From: Ephemerocybe angulata
Lineage: Eukaryota; Basidiomycota; Agaricomycetes; Agaricales; Psathyrellaceae
Reading direction: 5' to 3'
Length of the DNA: 16,126 nucleotides
NCBI GenBank assembly: GCA_013368325.1
Contig: JAACJK010000041.1
Span: 1 to 16,126 of the forward strand
Position numbers and translations under genes: made by a program
Shown: in pieces, positions 1-8,700 of the stretch
How the letters are laid out: every line of letters starts with the position of its first letter
Numbering within the stretch: position 1 is the stretch's first letter
Notes under the pieces: generated by a model
Databases searched by the model: none
Told to the model about the DNA's origin: nothing
The model's input: only the letters and a program-made list of their open reading frames with translations

Positions 1-1199
1 TCCTGTACCCAAGATGGGGCGTAGGTGATGACCGTGGCAGGCTTTCCATCTCTCCCGCAACGGCCCATCTTCTGCTTCATGATCTCGGGCGAGGCGCACA
101 AATCAAAGACAATGACACGAGGGAGGTTGGGGATATCGAGTCCGTACGTGAGCGAATCCGTCACGATTCCGATACGTAGTGTTGTTCCGGTGGTGATATC
201 TTGCACAAATCTTTGGCGATACTCGATAGGCATGAGAGAATTATAAAGTTTGATTATTTGGGTGCGGTTAGGGACAGATGTCGGTATTAGGGTATCGAGG
301 AAACACATAATGGCATGTGAAGTTGCGATTGTATCAGTGAAAATGAGTGTGGGGGTGATGTCTTGGGCTGAAGTGATAGTTGGAGAGATGGTGAAGGAGG
401 TGTCCAGAAACTCGCCAGTAGTGAAGGGATGTTGGAGAATGCGCGGGATGTACTTGATCTTTGGTCTGTCCAAGCGATAGCGTGCGTCGACGTAGTGACC
501 TGGGCGAAATCCCAAGAGGACGGCGGCCTTTGGTGCGTTGGAGAGGGTGACGGAGCCAGTCACGGCACACCAGACCACGGATGAGGGTAGCCGGCTTCGC
601 ATGAGGATTATGTCGCCGTAGGGAACACAGAATGTGCTTGTAGTCTCGAGAACGAGGTGCGCTTCGTCGACTAGCATCCACCGTACTGAGTTCCGGATAG
701 TGCTGACCTTCACCCAGTTGTTAAAGCGCTGGCTTCGGAGCATCTGTGGACTCATGATGGCGAGCCGTACTCTACCATCCAGCGCGAGGACCTTGAAAAG
801 GTCGTTACCCAGGGCATCGGCTTCTCGTAGGGTATCCTCAGTTACGGAGAGGGCGTCGAGACCTACTGCCCTCGCAGTCTTTTCCTGTGGTCAACGTTAG
901 AGGTCAATTGACAAAATGTGCGAGAAGCGAGAAGTGTGCGCACCAATTGCTGGGCCAGGGCCTTCGTCGGCACAACAGCAATGCCAATACCCTCCTCAAG
1001 CTTCAATTTCGCGGCAATAAGCGGCCGAAAGGAGTACGGTGGTCTTTCCTTCACCCGTTGCTATGGTCAGGAAGACGTCTTTTCCTTTGTATAGGTCCAG
1101 GGCATGCTGAAACTGGAAGGGTCGAAGTTTCTCAATCTTGAACGCGTCGCAGAGTCCGTCGTGGAGCCACCGGTCGGATTCTTCTCCAGAAGTCGCCAT
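1..1199 (-). CDS. RecQ/DExH-type ATP-dependent helicase, partial (C-terminal end beyond window)
   Basis: Superfamily 2 helicase of the RecQ-like kind common in mushroom genomes, expected to unwind nucleic acid using ATP. The ATG at 1199-1197 opens an exon with an RPFQ motif (residues 26-29) and Walker A ATGEGKT (47-53). PTKALAQQ (motif Ia) follows. A 59-nt intron at 885-943 (GTGCGC...CAG) leads to an exon running to the window edge with AIMSPQM (Ib), VDEAHLV (II), VTGS (III), LIFTD (IV), TDSLTYGLDIPN (V) and QKMGRCGRDG (VI). All core motifs are therefore present. The frame breaks by one base near 1022-1027 (minus-strand TCGGCCGC), between Walker A and motif Ia; one extra C would restore it. 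I read this as a sequencing indel, but a pseudogene is possible. Substrate and cellular role cannot be told; the C-terminal part is outside. The family is seen clearly, the exact orthology is not. Confidence 0.85.
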
Positions 1200-1440
1200 A
1201 GATAAGTTATAAAGGGTATATAGTCATTAGAAAGGGTATAAAAAGAGTGTGGAGGGTTAGGTTGTGAGTGTAAAGGCAAGAGACGTGTATTTCTGCTAGA
1301 GGCGCGCTTGCAATCACACTAATTAGGGATTGAGCCGTGTTCTTGGTTCGTGGCCGCGCGGCCGACATCAAATTTTCAAACTCCCTCCCCTCCTATGGTC
1401 TTGGCGCCAGGTACGGCTCAGACTAGGCCTGGGAGGCATA

Positions 1441-2022
1441 TTAACACTGGGGATCGAGCGCCATCTGCATGGTCAATGATTGCTGGTCCGGGGGGTATGT
1501 ACCGAACGCATAGGCATCGTGGAAGGAGGCGCAGAGTAGTTCGGGCGCGTAGGGCGTGGTGGCCCACTTTCTTCAGTGACATAACTGGGATGAAATCCTC
1601 CGATGAACCCAGGATCGTTCATGGGAGGTCTAGGCGGTGGACTCGCAACGTTCAAAGCATTGAACGACTGGATCAAGTTAGCGTCGACTGCTGCTGGTGT
1701 GGCATAACCACTGGGTTTAGGAGGGGGTGCAGGTGGTGTGTCTTCGTCGTTCTATGATCCATCTAAGCTTCTAAGCGGGGTGTACTCCATAGGCAGCCTG
1801 ACCTTGGGGTCGAGGGAGTCGATGAGCTTGGAAAGGAGGCTGTTTGCAACATCCTTGACCTTCTGCTTTGTTGACGGCTTGACATACTTGGCCAGGTAGG
1901 GAGAAAGGCGCAATGGCGCTAATCGCCCCTATCTCGCAATGCAGTCACGTGAGGCCCATCAATCAGCAATTTCTTCCCACCAAGGCAACGACGGCGACGT
2001 TGTGAACTTCAACTTGTGACAT
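1441..2022 (-). CDS. Small unrecognised protein, basic N-terminal half and Pro-rich C-terminal half
   Basis: I do not recognise the family. From ATG 2022-2020 the reading gives MSQVEVHNVAVVAL, then LLIDGPHVTALRDRGD, then LSPYLAKYVKPSTKQKVKD and LLSKLIDSLDPK, followed by a Pro/Ala-rich half (PPAPPPKP, SPPPRPP, GPPRPTRP). Two one-base deletions (about 1977-1985 and 1920-1925) must be assumed to connect the first three blocks. An in-frame TAG at 1752-1754 disappears if 1752-1802 is a 51-nt intron (GTCAGG...CATAG). A second intron near 1490-1530 (GTACAT...GCAG), or an indel there, leads to the TAA at 1441-1443. The continuous protein-like character across several frames supports a real gene with sequence errors, but a decayed gene or chance cannot be excluded. 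It lies head to head with the Lcp5 gene, the start codons 23 bp apart. Confidence 0.45.
1945..1952. promoter_or_regulatory. Palindromic TCACGTGA (Cbf1/E-box type) between divergent genes
   Basis: TCACGTGA is a perfect 8-bp palindrome with the CACGTG core bound by bHLH factors such as Cbf1/USF. It lies about 95 bp upstream of the Lcp5 start codon and inside the proposed coding sequence of the minus-strand neighbour. The site is seen; its use as an operator is inference. Confidence 0.35.
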
Positions 2023-2045
2023 CCTGAGTTCTCCCAGTGGCCATC

Positions 2046-3460
2046 ATGACCGAAGGTATGTACAATCCGGCCCTCTGGTTTCCACAGATGAATCGCACTG
2101 GGCTCTGAGGCAATCCACGTTGATGCCATGCACTACACTTTACGGAGTGGCGGCCTAGAAAACCGTTAACTGACTGCTCTACCTGCTGGATGGAAAAAAC
2201 GTTGCTAACTGACAGTCTCTGCACGCAGCGGTTTCTAACGATGCGACGGAGCTCCAAGCACTGCTCCAAACAATGACCTCCAGTATAACAGCTTCTCGAA
2301 CATCCCTCAAGTCATTTATGGAAGAGTCAGTGTCCGTCCTCCCGTTTTCAACTCACGTTCTAAAAGCTTACCGCGACAGCCCCCAGTCGCTAGATTTTGC
2401 GGACGGCATCTCCCTTCTTTCCCTCAAGCACAACGTTCTCATATCCTACCTGAGAACACTCGCCCTCCTTTCTGCTCGTCGCGCCCTCGGCCATAGCTTG
2501 GAAGACCGGAAACAGCCAACCCTTCCCTTAGCGATGTTGACCGAGACGTTCGCGGTGATGAGGCAGGCGATCTCGTCGATTCCATGATCGAAGGCCGTGT
2601 CATTCTCGAAAAGGCCGATGCACTAGAAGGCCGCATGCGATATCAAATCGAAAAGCTGCTCAGACAGCAGAGCAGGCCGCTGACGCCGATCTCGTCACGA
2701 ACGGTATGTCTCCGTCTGTCTCTCGAAACTGTGCTGTGCCTCATTGCATCTCAGATCCTTTGGCGTTCAAGCCCAATCCCCAAAACCTTGTGACAACGGC
2801 GACGACGACGGATCTGACCAGGATGACGATAAGAGCAGGAATGCAAATGGCGACGCTATCTATCGACCTCCTCACCTTGCCCCGTCCCGTACATCGAGAA
2901 GTCAAGCAAAGGACGCCGGGAGCGTCCACCGATTCCTTCGGCTCTCGCAACGCTGCAGCAAGACCCCAGTCGTCCTCACGTCGAGTCCTCCACTGGGCTC
3001 GGTGGGATGCCCTCTCTCGCCTCAGGACGAGCGAAGCATCTCAAGAGAATCACTGAATACGAGGAGGAGAACTTCACTCGTCTCATGATGAAGAAAACGG
3101 ACGCTAAGCGTCGCGCGAGGGATGAAGAAGATCTCGCCCTTGGGGGTGATTTGGCAGACAATGGCCCTGGAAACAGGCGACGCCAGAGCCGGTGGTTTGG
3201 AAGATGAATTCGGTGATATCTTCCGCAGTGTTCACCGTGTCAACCAACCCGGTCAGGGCGACGGGTATGACGAACTCAGGAAGAAGGGCAAAAAGCAAGA
3301 CATACTCTCGCGCAGCAGAGACGATGTTGTTGGTAGAAAACGGGACAATGTTCCTGAGTCGGATGGTGAGGAGGGCGGCGGGCGATATATGCGGAAGCGC
3401 ACTCGCTTTGACTTGGAAGCGAAGAGTGCAAAGAAAAAGCTTCTCAAGCGGAAGAAGTAG
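2046..3460 (+). CDS. LCP5: Lcp5/neuroguidin-type Sas10/C1D-family ribosome-biogenesis protein (frame interrupted by indels)
   Basis: Predicted U3 snoRNP-associated factor of the nucleolus, needed in the family for early pre-rRNA cleavage and 40S assembly. Exon 1 is only ten bases (2046-2055). Introns are 2056-2228 (173 nt, unusually long here) and 2704-2754. The N-terminal Sas10/C1D helical domain contains DFADGISLLSLKHNVLISYL; then come MIEGRVILEKADALEGRMRY, DPLAFKPNPQNL, an Asp-rich stretch, the neuroguidin hallmark YRPPHLAPVPY, KRITEYEEENFTRL, GLEDEFGDIF and a basic tail ending LLKRKK, suited to a nucleolar protein. The correct protein runs through several frames: one base is missing near 2505-2523, 2653-2660, 2788-2793 and 2879-2884, and one is extra near 3175-3192. 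After these corrections the length is a whole number of codons, about 397 residues, normal for the family. Family call is firm; whether the breaks are real is open. Confidence 0.88.
2056..2228 (+). other. Long first intron of the Lcp5 gene (173 nt)
   Basis: GTATGT donor and GCACGCAG acceptor, with CTAAC-type branch candidates near the 3' end. It is about three times longer than nearly every other intron in the window. Because the divergent minus-strand gene begins at 2022, this intron is the likely location of that neighbour's promoter and 5' UTR (inference). I looked for a hosted C/D snoRNA and found only imperfect boxes. Confidence 0.6.
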
Positions 3461-3829
3461 ATTCATTTGCGTATTACATTACTATAGGTGGCGTAGCTTT
3501 GTTGTTTCTGCTATGCCAACACAGTGGCTCTGAAGGTGTACTTCTGCCCTCATTGTCTACTGTGCGGGAACAATGAAATCCAATTGTTCTCTATATTCCC
3601 ACGGTCAGTAATTTATGATGATTGGTGTACAAAGAAAGGATCTCCCACAGGTTTGATCTCTGAGGCCATGTTCGGTGCATCCAAAGTAACCATAATGGCT
3701 GCCTGCAGGCAATTCAGCGCTTGCCACCTGCCACTTCACCAACGCTGTCTCTGGAAGACGCGTTTCCCCCTTTTTTCTATCCTTTTCTCCTTTCTTTTCC
3801 TCATTTCATTTCGCTTTCACGGTTGAACC
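3461..3829 (+). other. Intergenic: Lcp5 3' UTR and promoter of the four-TM gene, ending in a CT-rich tract
   Basis: No coding signal is convincing here. The last 60 bases before the next start codon (about 3767-3820) are strongly pyrimidine-rich (runs such as CCCCCTTTTTTCTATCC), the typical fungal arrangement just upstream of a transcription start or start codon. A short AT-rich segment follows the Lcp5 stop. Confidence 0.5.
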
Positions 3830-5314
3830 ATGCCAGAAATAACGACCTCATCAACGTACCCCCTTGTATTCCTACGGTGCCGGACGATTGCCTTCTGTGA
3901 GTGCCACTTAAAGACTCTCCTCCGCTATCTCTGACCTTCATCTTCAGGTGCCATAGCGTTCTTTAGTTTTATCTGGGTCATCTTGTTGTGCATAGTCCTT
4001 TACTTGCAATGGGAACTCATGGATCGGCCATATCGTAAGTACCCGTCTGAATGTGCCTTTAAAACAGTGTTATATCTGGAAAAAAAAAACTCTAGAATCT
4101 ATCCTCATGGTCATGCTGGCTGTCGACACGATTACGGCTATACTTCTCCTAGTTTTGTGAGTACCTGCTTCACCGTCCCATGTCCCTCCTTGCAAAGTCT
4201 AATTAAGATCGTTGGTCAAGACTCAACCGGAAATTTCGAGCATGGCTAGATGCAGCTCGCATTCTCTTTCTTCTCGCCGCTCATTTAGGTACCTTTTTTA
4301 TCATGTATATTGGTTGAAAAGTCCTGACAGAAGTTCTTCTTCAGGCGTAGCTGCAGCATTTGCGCATTGGAGCCCAGGATTCTCGTGTCCCCAACCAAGT
4401 GAGTAACAATATCATGCATTATGTCAGAGAAATGCTAATTGCGATGCTAGGCCGGGATGATCAGGCAGTCTGCAAGATGCTCATCCTTTACATCCTTATC
4501 TCGAGTTGGGCCCTTCCCGCTCTCAGTACGTCTACCTTCTTCTGGGTCAATGCTCTGCGAGCTGACCGTTAGTTCTGTTCTCGCAGTTGCCATATACTCC
4601 GGCGGCTTGGGTGTTATGGCGATTCACCGGTGGCGTCACTTCCGCGCGAAAGTCATTGTTATCGACGACCTCGAGCGAGACTCGTTCGAGAAGAAGCGCG
4701 ATCTGCATATGTCGCAGCAATCGAGCTTCATACAGGTTCCACTTTCCACAGGTTCCTCTCCGATGCCGACACCCATTGCTTCGAGGTTCTCCACCACACA
4801 GACTGTCCCTCCCAATCAATTCACGCTGATGCAGTCACCCCCCAATCGTTTCTCCAACACACAATCTACACCTCCTTATCGTTCATCCACCAATCTTACA
4901 ACCCCTCCGACCCAAAGGTCAGCTCCGCAGAGCCTGATGATACCTCCGAACCAGTTCTCGATGGTGGCCCAGACGCCGACATCTGTTGACTTTTCCAGCT
5001 ACTACCTCCCATCTCCAATTCGCGCTTCACCAGCAGCGACACCCAGCTCCTCAAGCTTCTTTAACACGCCAAACCCTTACAACTACGTGGTCCCTTCCCC
5101 ATCAACTGCCTATACTAATTACGCGGTTCCACCTCTTCCTCCCCACTGGGTCTCCAACCCACCTCCAAGAAGCCGGCACTACTCATATTCAACGACCCTT
5201 CACGAAACCATTCCCGAGGAGGAATCGAGCATTAGCAGCCTTCCCTATACTGAAAAGCGCGCTTCGACTCGCCTATCCAAGCCTTCTCCTACGAGTAGGA
5301 TGCCTTCTCTCTAA
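3830..5314 (+). CDS. Four-transmembrane protein with long Pro/Ser/Thr/Gln-rich C-terminal tail
   Basis: Seven exons (3830-3896, 3948-4034, 4096-4156, 4221-4288, 4345-4398, 4451-4525, 4587-5314) join without a frame break into 379 codons plus TAA. The start ATG follows a CT-rich leader. Four hydrophobic segments are visible: AFFSFIWVILLCIVLYL (about residues 25-45), ILMVMLAVDTITAILLLVL (53-72), ARILFLLAAHLGVAAAFA (82-100) and the stretch around LILYILISSWALPALIA (120-140). The loop between the last two has two cysteines (SCPQPSRDDQAVC) that could pair. The tail, about 210 residues and presumably cytosolic, repeats PPNQF/PPNRF/PPYRS/PPTQR-type units and ends with Tyr/Pro-rich sequence. This topology is shared with MARVEL-like and other fungal tetraspan membrane proteins, but I cannot assign a named family or function. 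The exact acceptor of exon 4 (after 4220) was chosen because it restores the third membrane segment. Confidence 0.82.
4784..4950 (+). repeat. Degenerate coding repeat in the tail of the four-TM protein
   Basis: Units of about 10-12 codons recur, each containing PPxQ/R plus F/S and often ending in a Gln/Thr-Ser pair: VPPNQFTLMQS, PPNRFSNTQS, TPPYRSSTNL, TPPTQRSAPQS, IPPNQFSMVAQ. The DNA copies are diverged, so this is an old or selected protein-level repeat rather than a recent tandem duplication. Confidence 0.55.
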
Positions 5315-5721
5315 GAGACCCTTTCCATTCCTCACTGGCAGCGCTCTTCCTTCGCATGGACAATGAAATGTATTGCTACAATTGGATACTGTAAATAATC
5401 TGTAATCTGTACAATGAACGACTTCAAAGCATTACGACTTCCGCTACACTATGCACATGCTGAAACCGCGCCGCAAATTTCTAGCACCGAGATCCTAAAA
5501 TATTCTCAGCGAGCCACCAGACGCGGCGAGACGACGAGATCACCGCCGCAGGGGAGTATATCAGGGCACAGCCTTTTCGGACCTGTGAAGCCATCACACG
5601 TACGATCGACCCGCACTCAACTTCAGCCTGAGACGTCCCCTTCCTCCACTCACGCCCTCCAAGAGCGACGGGCTACCGACTCTGCAATCGGAGCTCTATA
5701 ATATCCGGGTTCAAATAGAAG
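5315..5721 (+). other. Intergenic: 3' UTR of the four-TM gene and promoter of the Ist1-TBC gene
   Basis: AT-rich sequence with TGTAAATAATCTGTAATC at 5389-5406 is a plausible 3' end region. The rest, to the ATG at 5722, shows no protein similarity I can recognise. A 95-codon open frame at 5414-5701 lacks any familiar motif and is probably chance. Confidence 0.4.
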
Positions 5722-8700
5722 ATGACCGCTCTACCATGGGAACCCACCAGTCTCAAGGTACAGACCGCCCACTTTCGGTATCTTATAGTGCATTGAACGC
5801 CCTCTCTCCGCAATCTGCAGGCCCACCTCCGATATACCACTCAGAGACTGGGGCAGCTCCAGGGCAAGCTTGATAACGTTGGAAACATCACGAGGAAAGA
5901 CATTGCAACTCTGCTGCAGCAAGGCAACGTCGGATTAGCTCGCGCGAAGGCTCAAAAGCTCATCCAAGAAGATGCACATGGAGACCTTCTGGAGATTCTT
6001 GAAATGGAGGTGGCTTTGCTACTTGAGCATTTCAACGAAATGGACACAAAGTGAGATTCATTGGATACTGCACTGTCGTCACCAGCCTCACAATTGTGTC
6101 GGATCAGCCTGGAGCCCACTCCCCTCCTGAGTGAAGCGATCGCGAGTATTATCTATGCTGGGCCGCATGCGCACTGCAAAGGTAGAGTGGAGATTCGTTC
6201 TGTGGGGCCAAAGGATGCTGACAGAATCTGTTTTGTAGAGTTGGACGCGGTCCGCAGTACTCTCATTCAGCGGTTTGGGCCCGATTTTGCTCGCGCTGCC
6301 ACCACCAACAGAGAGAACTATGTCCCGATTCGTGTCTTAAGGATCCTGAACGCACCTCTACCGTCTGCGACCCTCCTCAACCGATATTTGGCAACTGTCG
6401 CGCGGAGCTATGGAGTCAACTGGCTTCCTGATCCCGAACGTCACGATATGTATGGCGGTCATTTCATGAGTCGAATCTATCCTGATCACCCTCACTTTCA
6501 ATAGTGTCAACGTCCTTTCTGAGGTCCTGAACTCCGAAATCTCTGCAGAAGTCGATCTTGACAGGCTGCGAAAGTACTGTGTCTATGGTGAGTTGCGATG
6601 GCATAGCCGATCTCGTCAATGGTCCTTTTCACTAAACTTCCACGGAAGGTCTTCCTGATGAGCCTTCTTGGCTTCGCCCCCGTATCTGGAAGTGAGTGTC
6701 ACGACGCCGTCTATTTGTCTGCCATGGTACTTACCCCAAGGCACCAGGCTCTTCTTCGGTATTTTGCCAGCAAAGCAATCCGAATGGTCTTCTGAAATTA
6801 CGAAACAGAGGGACTGCTACTATGTAAGCAGATGGGTCTTCAGAGCCAAAAGTGATGCGGTGTCTCAATGCCCTCTAGGACTTGGTCAAACGGTTGTTGA
6901 AACCCTATGAGGGTTTCGAAGAGAAGGAAGAGCCTGAAGCGGAAGCGCTTGACGAAGCCTTGCTGAACATCTTCAAGCACATCTCGCGGATTCCTCGAGA
7001 GATGTTCTCTCACCTCGCGGAGGCCCCTGAAACCTTCGAGGAGACACCAGTTTCAGCCTCCGCTAACCCCGATGTCAAAATCGACCATGCTTTCGCCCTT
7101 GATCATCGCCTCAAGACTTTACGGGAGAATGACACCGATAGCCAGGCCGATACAAGCGCCCCTGAGATCACAATCTCCATCGACAACGAGCCGACACCTG
7201 GAATTTCACTCACTGACTTCGATGAAGATGACGATGATGACAGCGACGACGACGACGACGACGAAAGCGACAGCGATGGTGGTGAGGTCAAAAAGGGGAC
7301 TTCGAAGACAATCATCGAGAAGAGGATATACAGCTTCGGCAACGCCCACCCTGTGCACTGCTCAGCCATTTTGCGCCTTCTCTTCATCCACGCATCCATT
7401 AACCCAGGAAAGCTTTCTCCTCACGTCCCGGCCCTTCTGGTCCCCCTTTACAGTGCCCTTTGGCAGGAGGTTGAACCGGAAGATTTAGCCCATGTCGAGG
7501 CCGATACGTTCTGGTTATTCGAGGCGATTGTTTCCGAATTCTCTGAACTTGACGAAGAGGAAGGAGGCCAGAAGTGGATGGCTAGTTTTGACAGTGTCGT
7601 TGCATGGGCAGATCCTGAGCTGCATGAAAATCTGGTATGTCCAGTTCAGCTGAGACGATCTGCATTCTCTTATTGTAATTCAGCAAATTAAAGGCCTACA
7701 GCCCGCTCTGCCTCACTACTCATAGTAGGTTCAATCCCTGTCCTCTCGAATCTCGATTAACATTACGCCTTTACAGCCGCTGGCTCGCCCCTCTTTTGAC
7801 CTACACGATTCCGGTACCGGGTATCTTCTTGATCTGGGACGCCATTTCGCTCGACTTCCGAGGGAGCGCGACACCAATTATAAGTTGGACTTCCTAGTCG
7901 ATGTGACGTCCGCTATGCTCATCTCCGTGCGAAGACAGTTGTTGAGGTTAGTTACCCGTTGCTAGTCCCTTTGGTAAAGCTAACCGACCCCTTCACTAGT
8001 CTGGGCCAGACTTCAAGCAGCAACCTTTGGAATGATGAAGGTCTTGCCCCAGAACTAGTGGCACGTGAAGTCTCTGCCGACGACAACACGTTCTTGGATG
8101 GCATATCGCTCCTACAGGCATACCCTCTGACCTCCATCCAAGACGCCGAGCGAATTGTTCAAACCGCAAATGACCTCAATAACCGTCGGGAGATGGAGAA
8201 GCGTGCGGCCGAGGTGGCCCAGGCTCAACCAACGTTCCGGTGCACGTTTGGCAACGTCGATGTGGAAAGGGTTTACGAACCAACCTGACCCTGCCGATGA
8301 TTCCCCTCCAAGCGATTCGGATCGTGACAAACGAGACGACGGCAACGAGACGGAAAGGCCTGCTCAGGCTTCTACTTTTAACCTGACGTCCGTCTTAGGC
8401 GGACTCAGACCGAAACCTCAAGCCCCCGTTCCCGCACCAGATGCGACAACGGCAGCGCCTTCTCAGCCTATTGGAGCGTCGGCAGCCGCCGGATTCTGGA
8501 ACTACGCCGGGAAACTCAAGGATTCCGATACGGTCGCGACACTTGCAAAGGTTGGCACCAACTGGCGCGCGAAGGCTGCAACGGTCGGGTCCCAGTGGGG
8601 TCGCAATAGCATCTCCGTCAGCAATAACGGTCAGTCCTCTTCAATATCTCAACGTTTGAGCGGAGGTTCCGATCACAGACCTGAATTTGGAACTGGAGAT

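Noticed and set aside
2056..2228. Possible C/D-box snoRNA in the long Lcp5 intron
   Set aside because: CTGA boxes exist, but the C boxes (CAGATGA, TTGATGC) match only five of seven positions and I see no terminal stem.
2009..2269. Antisense open frame across Lcp5 exon 1 and intron 1
   Set aside because: Overlaps both Lcp5 splice sites and shows no protein-like similarity; most likely chance.
2500..3195. Programmed ribosomal frameshifting in Lcp5
   Set aside because: Five shifts in both directions without slippery-site patterns; sequencing error or decay is simpler.
3524..3826. 100-codon open frame before the four-TM gene
   Set aside because: Spans the 3' UTR and the CT-rich leader; composition reflects low complexity rather than coding.
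5414..5701. 95-codon open frame upstream of Ist1
   Set aside because: No recognisable motif, no splice link to the next exon, and it lies in the expected promoter region.
6452..6520. Separate TBC gene starting just after an Ist1 stop at 6504
   Set aside because: The TBC frame has no ATG between 6470 and its first conserved residues, spacing would be almost zero, and a normal intron explains the join.
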